From: Sinonovacula constricta
Taxonomy: Eukaryota; Mollusca; Bivalvia; Cardiida; Solecurtidae
Length of the DNA: 64,000 nt
Direction of reading: 5' to 3'
Assembly: GCA_007844125.1 (NCBI GenBank)
Contig: CM017559.1
Coordinates: 36,708,504 to 36,772,503 of the forward strand
In this document: one piece after another, positions 52,659-64,000 of the stretch
Position numbering within the stretch: position 1 is the first letter of the stretch
How the letters are laid out: the number at the start of each line of letters is the position of its first letter
Program-made: the position numbers and the translations under genes
Notes under the pieces: generated by a model
The model's database searches: none
What the model was told of the DNA's origin: nothing
The model's input: the letters and a program-made list of their open reading frames with translations, nothing else

Positions 52659-54161
52659 GATTGCAGCGTTCAAAATATTTCAAGAGGTGTCGTTTACATT
52701 TAGATTAGAGATGAGAATTTCTAGCGAATCGTGGTTAGGGAGGATTTACCGCTCGGTTAAACAGATTCTACCAGATGGTGAAAAAAACACACTTTTTTTC
52801 TAAAACAAAGCGTTTCGGCTGGTTACCAGGAATCACGTGATATTTGAATGAACAATACATTGTCGTGGTGTATCTTGTTCTACAAATTATTTTATCAATA
52901 CCTGTCAAAGGCAATGCCCTTCATTATAAATACAAGCTGATGACTTTAACACTGTAAAGTTAAATCTAAATAATTACACGTGTAATGCTTATAACGCTAA
53001 ATTTCCGCTTTGCTACGTTCTCGTAGAAATGTATACAGAATGAACACTTAATTTTAAATGCCAGATGTCGTTATGGAAACAATTTAACAAGGATACGTTA
53101 TAAACATGCAGTTTATGCTATCTGATAAAATTGAGTGTCTTAATTTTGTGTTCTTAAGGTTCGAATTGCACATTGTGCACTAGTGCTTAGCTGTGTACTA
53201 TCAACTTAAAAGTCAAACCATTTAATGGATTATGCATTGGTCTATATTGAATAACGGAATTAACTTTAAAATGACGCGTGAGAAAAATGTGGGATTTTTT
53301 TTCTTGGAACCAATTTTTAAATGTTCACATTTAGTTCAGCTGAATTTTTAATCCATTTAATTCATGGAAACAAAGGATCAAAGCTTTATCCTGTTTGCCT
53401 ACTAAAGTGTTTTAAGTGACAAAAATAGCATGGGCGTAAACATTATACTGCTTTGATGCTCTTGTTGCAAGAATCCTAAACCATGAAGGTTTCACATGCT
53501 TCTTTATATATAATCTATTAATTTCTGAAACAAACAACCCGAAAGCAAAGGAAGTTTTAAGAATACTTTTCTATCACCAATAATATGAATCAACAGGCAA
53601 ACCTTAAATCCGTCATCTGTTTTCTTACTGCATGTAAACTGGTGTTGTTTTTGATCTAGCTGTCAGTCTGCCAGGATGACCTCGGGGAATAAAACAGAGA
53701 ATAACAGTGCATTTAGACATACTTCTAAGGCACACGTTGGCGACTAATTGTCTATTTGTAGTCTCTTTTACCAAGGTAATTAGCTTGGAAACAAATTAAC
53801 TTAAACACTTCTGCATGTAAGCCCTGCCGGACTGTGTGACTGCACATGAAAATAATAAGTGTTATTCTCTACCACATGAAGTTAAAATATAAAGCTAATT
53901 TACCAAAATATACTAATATATAATGTTACTTATCAGAGAAATCGATTACATTTATTAATTTAATTGTCAGTGCTGTCATACGAAAGGAAAAAGTCACAAC
54001 GCTTTGTTTTACCAAAACAAATTCAAGTGTGTTTTTTTTCACCATCTGGTAGAATCTGTTTAACCGAGCGGTAAATCCTCCCTAACCACGATTCGCTAGA
54101 AATTCTCATCTCTAATCTAAATGTAAACGACACCTCTTGAAATATTTTGAACGCTGCAATC
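52659..54161. mobile_element. 1.5-kb structure with about 150-bp near-perfect inverted arms
   Basis: The left arm (52659-52814) and the right arm (53999-54161) are reverse complements. The outer part, from GATTGCAGCGTTCAAAAT to CCAGATGGTG, is identical by eye over about 124 bp. Then come A-runs of 7 and 8, ACACACTT, an indel and a shared TAAAACAAAGCGTT. The roughly 1.2-kb interior is AT-rich with no long frame. The layout fits a non-autonomous DNA transposon with long terminal inverted repeats, or a recent inverted duplication. No target duplication is visible (ACTAA before, ATTGT after), which leaves the transposon reading unproven. An open frame (52606-52803) crosses the left arm and has no match I know. 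Confidence 0.75.
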
Positions 54162-55794
54162 ATTGTTTACAAAAGAGATAACACATTAACTTCTGTGCTT
54201 ATCCAGCGTTCGTGCAAACGGCTCGCAATGCTCCTGAGTTCACATACATACTTTAATGAAGTTAATTTTCTCCATATTGTCTATCGCTATGGCAAAACCA
54301 CAAAGCCTGTGATGTTACTACAACATATTGTTATAAACACTTCCGTTCTGTAAAAATGTGCCTTTGCTTAATATTTTGCAATTATTGACATAAAAAGGAA
54401 TTTACATAAGCAAAAAAGCATTAATGAGTTCTTTTACAATTGTACACTATAACTCTATCGTTTACTTGAATAATGTGGCCCTATTATATAAAAGAAAACC
54501 CTAAACCAAATGTCATTACAAACAAATAACATTGCATGATATCTAGAAACACACAATCTTAAGTAGTCTCAGAACAAATAATTCACTGATATTTGATCAA
54601 TTAAGAGTCCCATTTAATGTGCGTAACATATATAGGCAGCCAATTAAATGCAGTGATTAATAGCTGCCATGAGAATTATTAAGGAAGAAGACCACTGTGC
54701 TATACAGATATGTTTCTATGTTATTCATGCTAGGCCTTATCACTTCCGCGGTTGCACACACGTGCCCTGACCAAGTTGCAAAGTTACAATGTAAGATGTT
54801 GCAATTACAGGTTTGTAACGATATCTGAGGGTCAAGGTTTTGTCCTTGAACTCCTGGCTGGTATCCAAAGATTGCCATGTCTAAGAAACAATATAATATC
54901 AAGAAACATTATCAGCGGTTACATTCCACTCAGACTTTAGAAGGCTGGTAGAAGGACATATATTATGCATGATGAAAGTCTCAACGCGCAGTAGTAGGGC
55001 CTCGTTTAAATCACTAATGCATACGGAATCATTCTGGTTCAAGACTTTTATGCATTTTCTATTCTTGATTGTTTATCTGTTTTAAAGATATTCTTATTTT
55101 CATCATAAAATGACACTAGAAAATTATAATAAAATTAATTAAATAAAAATGTTGACTTGGCATATTATTATTTCAATTATTCCTACAACCTTTAATCTAA
55201 AGGTGCTTCCTCTTCTGGCATGTTCGATTATTAAGTTTATTTCACGGATCTACAACTTTCTAAAGCTTAACGTGTTGAAAAAGTATTTGTTTGCAACCAA
55301 GATCACAAGACAGAGCCAAAACAATTATTACAATGCTATTAAAACGAAATAAATTATACCTTCTACGTATTTTTAACATTAAACGCTTGATTCATAGCTG
55401 AGGCTCATTACCTCAACGGCTTTTTTCTGATACAAAATTCCAACGTAAAAATTATATACAACTCAAGCAAACTATTTTTGGTCAGCCGTGACCACTGAGC
55501 TGTGACCTTTGCACCAGTCTATCTGTGGACACTAAGATAGGTAAAGCAGAAACATAACACATTTTTTCTTCACGCATGACATCATTGCGCGAAAAAGTGA
55601 TATCTCCTTATATGCCATTTTGCACTCAAAATGCACTAGAATACCTTGCGACAGTTTTTTGAGGGTCAGGGAAAAGAAAAACGAATTGTTTATTATATTT
55701 AATATTTTATTTTTAAAATAATTATAAAATGATAAAATCTGTAGAAACACATGTATACTGTTTTCAATAAATATATAAAACTATAAAAGGTGTA
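54162..55794. other. AT-rich stretch without recognised genes
   Basis: The open frames of 62-81 codons overlap on both strands at 54657-54940 and carry no motif. Confidence 0.45.
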
Positions 55795-55872
55795 TTGTAG
55801 GGAACTCGAATCCACGACACATAGATAAAAAATAAACATCTCCGCCTACTGGACTGCCAAAACTTGACAAGG
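55795..55872 (-). mobile_element. tRNA-like SINE head, decayed
   Basis: The minus strand has an A-box-like TGGCAGTCCAGTAGGCGGAG and a clear B box, GGATTCGAGTTCC (55801-55813 on plus), at tRNA-like spacing. A-rich decay lies between them and no body was recognised. Confidence 0.5.
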
Positions 55873-56359
55873 TACACTATTTGCAACCACGATATTATCA
55901 GTGATACATGGTTCCACCCTTTTCACCCGGACGAGTCCAAATTATGTAAATATTAGCTCATCCTAATTCACGTTGTTGGCCTATAGCTTTAGATTATGTC
56001 ACGCTCTGTTTATTTGTATACAAACCCTTATTGTAAAATGAAAACATTATCGAAATCGGGTTATTCCAGGCTAGACTGTATTATAAACTCAATAGAAAGC
56101 AATATAGGACTTTTATCTTACAAAAGAAATGTGTTTTAAACACTTTGAGATCTTATTTTGTTATGCATGTAGTTTCAGTATACAACATGTTCACTATTAA
56201 TTTGTTTTGGTTATTATAAGATGTACGAAGAAGATAGCCTGGCACTATGAGAATTCCATGTAATCTATTAAAAATTGACCTGTACGTGTAGATAAAACGT
56301 GCAAGGTTAAATTTACAATGTCAAAAACGCTGATGCGAGCTATTACACAAAATGGAAAA
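55873..56359. other. AT-rich stretch without recognised genes
   Basis: No structure was seen. Confidence 0.45.
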
Positions 56360-56440
56360 AAGTATGCATTGTAACGGCCGCTAAACGGCGATCCTTTGGG
56401 TTGCTTAAACCGGTTTTCGGAGTTCCAACCTAACACTTGC
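56360..56440 (+). repeat. dispersed repeat family D, 3' fragment (copy 6)
   Basis: GGTTGCTTAAACCGGTTTTC followed by GGAGTTCCAACC matches the 3' ends of copies 1 and 4. The upstream CAGTCGGCAAAAGG block is not intact (CTAAACGGCGATCCTTTG). Confidence 0.45.
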
Positions 56441-59400
56441 TGATTTTTGTTTCTCAAAATAAATGTAAATAAACACCTGACTTAATTGAGCCAGTACATG
56501 TAACAGTTAACCTATGCGGCGATATCTGGCGGTACGAAATGAACAGAGAATATGTGTTACGAACCATATATTTATTTATACAGTTAAGTAATTAACTGCT
56601 AGACAGTTGATCAACGTCAAATACAAACTTTAAATCATAACGTGTTCATGCTTTCTACCAAGCTATACTTCATCTTTGGTTTCTTTGTTTCTTTGATCAA
56701 CTTTTATGTGGCAATTAGTGTGAAGATAACAGCTTGTTATAAAGGTTGTGATAAGGGAAACATGAAAAAGGAAGGCAAAGATTAATTACAGTTCAGGGTT
56801 GTTTAAATAATTTACATGTTTTATTGAAAGTGGATTATTATTTGGTTCTCCGAAACAATTTTTAGTGTATACGGTGTATTATATTGGTTAGGAAAAATCT
56901 TGTTGAATCGTTGATTTACAATTAAAAGTTGAACATCAAACAACATATATTAATAGAAACTTTAGAAAGTGTGTACACAGAGAAAATATAGCAATTAAAG
57001 AATCGTTCTGCTATTGTTGGTGGAGGATGACAGGATTTGTCTCTTCTGCCAAAGTGCATATAATCAATTGTCATACAAACATAATACACGTTAATTTAAT
57101 GCTTAATGCCTAGTGAAAAGGATCATAAACGTTGCTATAAGTCGCTTGATGAGATATTGTCGTAAATACTAGATACATATGCAGACAGGTTTCCGAAATG
57201 TCACCTTTACGATACAGTTTATATTTTTCTTCCAAAATTTAATTCCAGTCAATTTTGCTTTTGCATTCCCAAAATTGTGGTTTAATTTGCCTAAACTCAT
57301 TTCTGGCCACAAAAAGCCTTTCATATGCCTTCTTAAAAGCAAATAAATTACGTAATGCTTCAAAGAGAAGCGTTATTCAAATTTGCTAAAAACAGAATTC
57401 AATGTGCCCTGACACAGAACAAAGACAATCCCAAATAACGGTTAGTCTCATAACATGTATTTGGGTTAAGTGAACACTTAACAAACATTCCTTCAAACAA
57501 TATTGTTTTCAGGATATGTAAATTTTCTAATGTTATTGCTGCATTACGGCAGAAACTTTCGTTTCATTTAATCTCTTTGTCATAGATTGTGTGTGTCTTT
57601 TAAAATGTTTGCACAGTTTTGAACATTGTTGAAATCAATTTTACAAAACCTGACACTCACGGAAAATAATAATCGTTATTAATAACAAGCAACAACTTTG
57701 CTAAAGCATCCAATTTTGGACTTCTTATTTCCATCCTTCAAGTTGATTTTATCATAATTTAACAAAACAATCATATTTACCATATATTGGACTGGAGTAA
57801 ACCACCTTATGATACAACGCATCTGCAGCCATACGCCCTACACATATATAGCTGAAAGACGTATTATATTCAGTATGCAAATATATTTAAGGAATGAACC
57901 CTTCATCCCCTATCGTGTTTATTACCTTAAGGTATGTGCCAAAATCTTGATTTGCATATATTAATCAAACAATAATATATTTTGCATATATATTAAGGCT
58001 TTTTTGTGATATAGAATGAGTCAAAATAATATCGAAATGATAAGACGTTGGGGTTAACTCGTAGTCCGTATATTTATATCAATCTTCTAAAGTGTATTCT
58101 TATTTTTAAACAGTCACACTTCCACCTTAAAAATCAATTATAATGTCAGTTTTAGTTTCGATGTTGCTAATATCTGCACCTATATAAGCTGAACGAACGT
58201 GACTCAACATTGTGTAGGATTCTATGTAGGCCGGGCTATAAACTTTGTTACAGTTCCACAAATAGGAATATCAGCTATCTGTTCAAAGCTGTTTGAGGAT
58301 TCACTTTTAAAGAAAAAGGTACTTGTGTCTTGTCAACTTGCGAACCAAACTCAAAACGTTCCAAGTCGGATAGAAATCTGCGTGCGTTTGTCTCTTGCGG
58401 CATACATGTACTTATACGTAATTACGCAGATTGCGTACATATGAGTCATTTTGCTCAAATATACATATCATTCTAAATAGCTGATACAAAAGCGAAGCGG
58501 AGAGTTTGATATAAATCACCTGTTTGAAGACCATTTATAACATTATTTAATGTAAATGTATGGTATTTATCAACTGACCAACTGTTGTAAACATGAAACA
58601 ATGTTATTGAACTGGGCGCAAGTTATGTCAGTAGATTTATTTAGCTTATTTTTATTATAGATCATTTGAATACTTTTAGATTTTATCGTAAACCTAAACA
58701 CTACTTCATTGTAGTTGGTGACTTACTGTAATGTAAGCGTTATAAATATATCAATGCAAAAATAAATATCTTGTAAATCATTAACAGTAAACAGTTACTG
58801 TATTTTGTTATCTTGTTCTTAAAATAATGTTGGTTATAATTTTGTAAGTTTTAAGACCAGTGGTTGAGTGCTAACAGCAAATGTTAGTTGTTCAACCTTT
58901 TGTCGCATTTCCGCTTCTTTTGTACTACGCATATTGAAAAACGAGGCCTACAATGGTATCAAGCATACCTTTGATCCCTATTTGTATATGCATAGATAGT
59001 TGCTTTAGTATCACGTGTCTTGTCTCACTGACTTTATTATAATATCGAAAAATGTCGTTTTGGTATTCATCCGCGCTGATCTTGTATCAGCATTTGTAAG
59101 TAGGTCAAAAGTGAGGATAGACAGATGCGCCGAAAATACAATAACGAAGTTTAAGACACAAATTACGCAAATTACTTCAATAAACATTACCCTCTGTGAG
59201 AATGTCAATACCTACAAAATGCAATAAAATTTAATTTTGTCAGGCATGTATACTTATTATTGAATTATAGAGGTGAATGTGAGATATACAAAATCAAGTT
59301 CTTGACAAAGAACTTAATATAATTATATGAAATATTGTGGTGTCTTTTAGTTCTTTTTTTCTGGTGTGATGTCACTGATACTTTAATTATTATTCAAAAT

Positions 59401-60932
59401 AACACCACCACCGATAACAAATATCAGCGCGTTATTTCAAAACTCGTTAACATAAAATAGTTCAATCAGCTGCCTATACATTGTCCGCACAATATGAACA
59501 TTTATTATACTTACTTTCAACCGATAGAAGCTTTAGGTCTGAAATGTCAAATTTACAAATTAATTAAAATACGAATGCGCTCGATAATATAAAAACAGAA
59601 GAGTTCTTTATACCTTTGTAGTGCTGAATGCGAGGTCTAAATAAAGTGTTGGCATATGACCTGTCAAAACTAAATGCCTGCCTTTGACATCCTGCCATTG
59701 CCGAGATACATGTGATATAATTTGACAAAATGATTTTGCTGTCTTCTTTGTAAACATAAAAATTACGCTACAACGTAGTACGGAGTATTATAATACGGAG
59801 TATTATAGTAAAATAAACATCGTAATTTAATTTAAAACAAAATAAATAAATACTGTACGTTTTCCGGTGAAAATAAAACAATTTAACACCAAAATTTTGA
59901 AGAAATAGATAGAAAAATAAAATAAAACAAAATGAGATTTTGTTAATTGAACCATCTAAAGTTCTAGTTCACACTCTCCAAACGCGTACTGAACTTAAAT
60001 ATGAATCAGTATGAATATGCAACTGAGATACCGTGTCCAATTTTGGAATAAAAAACCTCTAGGGTGCGTGCATTTTATGATTCGTTAACAAAACATGATC
60101 CATCAACAATACAATCAAAATGTTGTTATAAAATGAACAAGGTTAGGATACCGTAGGATCTCACCTATCCGTTTTATTCAAATGTTCAGGGAACAATAAA
60201 CTTTTTATCTAAGTATCTTAATCCTCTTTATTTTATTTGCATGCATACATCAATTCTGTCTCTAATCTGATGATGCTGTAGACGCATAGTCTCTAACGAT
60301 TTGCCTAGAAGGTAAATAAGTAACTACATGTAGATATAAAATGCGAATTGTGTGATTGTATGCATTCTATACATTGCGCGAAACTTTGGTCAGTCGTCAT
60401 GTTTTAAGGTGGTGAAAATATTTTCCAACACGTTTAAACCTGTCGAAAAATGAAAAAAATAGCACAAATAAACACGTGGAAGAACTGTGTTCACGATGGT
60501 CTAAGAATACATTTATGTATAATTACTGAAATCGTAACTGAGTCCAGGCTAAAAGATGACTTATTCATGAGGCACGCATCATAACTTAAAAGAGAAATAA
60601 AATTGGATGATGAATTATGTGGACACGATTCTGACCGAAATTGAAAAAGAAGTTATTAGGTTTCACTTAAAACGTTTTCTTGTCACAAAAGTGCTGCAAG
60701 ATCGAAATGTGGTATTTCCCGTCCATTTTTAGACTAATGCATGTCTCTGTTTACAGCTTACTAGCTGAAGTTGTAATAAATGGTGGAAAGAATCACGAAT
60801 CAATTATGGACATTCATCCCATGTACATTGTATATCAAGGTTAATTCCCTTCTGCTAGGGACTGTCATATCCGTGCCCCAGGTTAATAACATTATCTTAT
60901 CGCTTATTTGATATAACGTAGAAATAATATTA
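56441..60932. other. AT-rich stretch without recognised genes
   Basis: Frames reach at most 81 codons and none is recognised. A 15-bp direct duplication, TACGGAGTATTATAA/G, lies at 59779-59808. No other structure was seen. Confidence 0.5.
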
Positions 60933-60959
60933 TTTTTTTTTGGGGGGGGGGGGGGGGGG
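60933..60959. repeat. T-run and 18-base poly-G tract
   Basis: About 9 T followed by about 18 G. The proline-rich minus-strand frame here is an artefact. Confidence 0.95.
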
Positions 60960-61683
60960 TTCTCAAATTTTCGGCAAAATGACTTTTTTCTAATCTCACA
61001 CCGCAACGTTTGCAAATATGTACATGTAAGATGAGCAATTGTTTGTGTTTAACTCTTGAAAAGAGCAGTTTCCCGAAAATTTGAGTGTGGGCGTTTTTAG
61101 AAAAAAAATCTATAGTTCGAACAATTTACAGTATTTTATTAATTTAGTTTATTTATTTATTATTTTATTAATGAGTTTGAAAAAGACAACAGTTACTTAA
61201 TAGTACATCATTAGTGATATTATGCTGTTGATTAACTCTTTTAATAATGACACCACTCTTTACTATGTTCTGTCTGTATGTCTATATTGGACCTCTGGCC
61301 TTTATTTTATTTTATTTTGCAAAAAATGATTATGATTGATATATATTACATATTTGATTAATGCATATTGTACTTTTTATATTTTTTCTTTGGAAACTAT
61401 TTAACCACCCATTAACTCACAGTTCACACACAAACATGTATCTATTTAAATAATTTTAAAAAGTTATACTGGAAAGTGGTATTGTTGTAAAGTACCTATG
61501 TATATATTGTGCCATATATGTATACGCAGGAATATTTAGTACCTCTTAGGTTTTATCCTATAAAGGTTGCGTGATTCTATGTCAAATGCATCTCTGTGGA
61601 AAATTGATAGTATTTCAATAGCAGTAATTTATGCCACTACAAATATTATAATACAAATCAAGATATAAACAGGTGATTTGAAA
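60960..61683. other. AT-rich stretch without recognised genes
   Basis: Short TTTA and TTTTA runs occur at about 61140-61165 and 61298-61318. No genes were seen. Confidence 0.5.
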
Positions 61684-61915
<232 letters not shown>

Positions 61916-63541
61916 TAAAAAGCAAACTGTGTCAGCCGATAACCATATAACGGTACGCGTTTAAATGTATTCGACACCCTATGTTAAAGTCAAGCTCTTT
62001 GACTACGACCTTTTTGGTAAGAAATGTTTCCCGGATGCCACAACTTGTCACAGGGAATGTGCAAAACTGTGAATTTGTTCCATGGACGCCATAAAGCAAT
62101 TATTTATAATAATGTGTTTTGTTATTAAAACTTATATTAAGTATTGTTGATCATATTCTTTTGAACCGCCTGTCCGTGTTAGCGGTAATACCATAGTCTC
62201 AATAAAATTGAAATTGCAAAACAGGAAACTGGACATGTTGCATTCGTCCAGGCTAGTTCAGTTCAAGTGTTGTCATTATTGCTAGCTCATGTTTGGCACT
62301 GACAAAAAATCCGCCTGCAAAAAGTAAATGTCTCACAGTAACACTCTTGCATTGCTGATCGGGCTGATTATAATACGCAAATTCTTGAGTAATAATTCAT
62401 ATACAACGAAATGACTTTATGTCCAGGCATGCAGCATACATTATTCCGACAATGTTAAACTTAAAAATAACGTGTTAGTTATCTTTGAAAAAGTACTTGA
62501 CAGCATTCTGTTAAAGCAAAATTTGCATGCACCTTCTATGCAGGCCCACATATCAAGCCGACTTACAAAGTCTTTGCTAAGCTGACGGATTAAAATGCCA
62601 CAGGGAAGTATTTTTCAGGTCGGTGCTGCTTGTCAATCAAAGTATTTAATTCAATTAAACATTAAGTTGTCAATTGTCATATACGCGCCGTACAATACCA
62701 CCAAACCATGACGATATGAGATTGATTTAACAGAAGATCTAGAATAGCAACTGGATTCTTGTAAAGCATTTGGCAACATTAAAATGGTACTCATGCGTGT
62801 TTGCTAGTTTTCATGAACAGTTAGCTGTTTTATAACTACTTAAATAGAACCACGATTTCTGTGTATGTGTTTACGAAAGACCGAGAAGTCACCGTGATTT
62901 TGCGCGTACATTGTTAAAACCTAATGAGTTCCAGTTCAATTTTACCATTCTCTTTTATATACTTAATTCGGTTTCTTAGGTTACCCGAAACCATCAAACA
63001 CTGTCCATCGCACATGTCATTGACGTAGATAAAACACTACTTTGTTAGGCAATATGTATTAATCTGCAATTGTAGGAGGGATAATTCCAAGCCGATTATG
63101 TGCCATTAGAAATGTAATAAGAAATTTATGTAGTATTTGTGCTAAGTATGTTTTTAGTACTTGTTTGAATTTATAAATATGAAACATTTAAACCAAATAT
63201 TGCATATCAATAGACGATGATTTTATCCCACCATCTTTGTAAATATTGGTTAATATAACCCGTGGGATGAAGATGAGCTTTATCAATCGATATTTGCGCA
63301 CCGGCTATAAGCCGGACTACTACTGACACGATCAGGTAAATTTACGTGAATGGAACTCATTTATAGCATAATTATGCTTGTGATCAGCACAAAAATATCC
63401 ATAATGTAAAGATAGAGCAAACGAAGAAATTAAAAAAAGGATGAGCAAGGTCTTGATGTCTGTCCTGCAACATTGAAAATTCAAATAGCGGCGTCTTGAC
63501 GGACTGAGCTAACCGGACAGTTCATCGTGATACACATGTCC
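61916..63541. other. AT-rich stretch without recognised genes
   Basis: A perfect hairpin, CCGGCT-ATA-AGCCGG, lies at 63301-63315. No coding or RNA gene signal was seen. Confidence 0.5.
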
Positions 63542-63688
63542 GTGAAGTTGGCAGCCTAGCAGCCTAGCAGCCTGAAGTTGGCAGCCTAGCAGCCTAGCAG
63601 CCTAGCAGCCTGAAGTTGACAGCCTAGCAGCCCAGCAGCCTGAAGTTGGCAGCCTAGCAGCATAGCAGCCTAGCCGCCTAGCAGCCTA
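63542..63688. repeat. composite AGCCTAGC / TGAAGTTGGC array, first block
   Basis: The 8-bp unit AGCCTAGC repeats two or three times and is then punctuated by TGAAGTTGGC. TGAAGTTG starts at 63543, 63573, 63611 and 63641, so composite units are 30, 38 and 30 bp, differing by one 8-bp unit. It ends GCAGCCTAAACTTACC. Confidence 0.93.
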
Positions 63689-63689
63689 A

Positions 63690-63940
63690 ACTTACCGATT
63701 GATGTAAGAAATTTCGAAACGACCCGAAATGCATTATAATCACTTTTTAAGGACACTACAAGCTCATTTGATATGAAATTAGCCTTATTTGCATCCGATT
63801 TTTTTTTCTTTTGAAATTTAAAGAAATTCTGAAATGGTCTGAAATGCCTTATAATCACTTTCTTACGACAATACAAGCTTATAAGATACCAAACGAACCT
63901 TAAAACCTTAAAAATTCACATAATCTATATGCTGCTGGAA
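63690..63940. repeat. 115-bp diverged tandem duplication
   Basis: GAAATGCATTATAATCAC at about 63727 and GAAATGCCTTATAATCAC at about 63842 begin matching stretches. Each continues with a CACTTT..ACGACA/GGACAC pattern, CTACAAGCTCAT / ATACAAGCTTAT, and (R)CCTTA. The two units are clearly diverged. Composition is AT-rich, unlike the arrays on either side. Confidence 0.7.
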
Positions 63941-63944
63941 TGTG

Positions 63945-64000
63945 AAGCTAGCAGCCTGGCAGCCTAGCAGCCTAGCAGCCTGGCAGCCTAGCAGCCTAAA
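63945..64000. repeat. composite AGCCTAGC array, second block, runs off the window
   Basis: It starts GTGAAGCTAGCAGCC and repeats AGCCTAGC and AGCCTGGC units to the last base, ending GCAGCCTAAA, the same junction word as at 63680-63690. The true end is outside the window. Confidence 0.9.

Overview
This window looks like intergenic or intronic DNA from an animal nuclear genome, most likely a mollusc and probably a bivalve. It is AT-rich throughout. It has no dense run of long open reading frames, carries long simple repeats, and holds several tRNA-derived SINE families whose A and B boxes are readable, three copies of them inside target-site duplications. The words TACATGTA and ACATGTA recur, which fits bivalve DNA but does not prove it. 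No complete protein gene, rRNA or functional tRNA could be supported. The open frames present are 60 to 131 codons long, have no family motif I recognise, and mostly lie in microsatellites, SINEs or random AT-rich sequence.

Layout. 1-4.1 kb: AT-rich single-copy DNA with (TA)n and (CA)n tracts. 4.1-9.1 kb: a repeat cluster with a 734-bp LTR-like element, a SINE (family A), a 2.2-kb minisatellite of 52-bp units with a six-unit higher-order repeat, a dispersed repeat (family D) and a SINE (family B) with a 10-bp target-site duplication. 9.8-13.8 kb: GA, poly-G and CT tracts, a 22-bp perfect palindrome and a tRNA-like SINE head. 14.9-16.2 and 22.7-23.2 kb: copies of two dispersed families, D and E. 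20-28.6 kb: more SINE pieces, an AAT tract, a G-quadruplex motif and a diverged AT-rich tandem array. 33.3-34.0 kb: the second copy of the LTR-like element. 36.7-37.4 kb: a CpG-dense block. 40.3-41.7 kb: a GC-rich minisatellite of 49/44-bp units, an unassigned open frame and a SINE (family C) inside a 9-bp duplication. 43-56 kb: further D copies, a full B SINE with a 14-bp duplication, and a 1.5-kb structure with about 150-bp inverted arms that are identical for roughly 124 bp. 60.9-64 kb: poly-G and (TTTA)n tracts, then an 8-bp/30-38-bp composite array that runs off the window edge and brackets a 115-bp tandem duplication.

No genes working together can be described. The content is a record of transposition and tandem-repeat turnover. 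Family names A to E are labels used only here. The most notable items are the near-perfect inverted repeat at 52659-54161, the 52-bp array with its 312-bp higher-order period, the six-copy dispersed family D, and the edge array at 63.5-64 kb.
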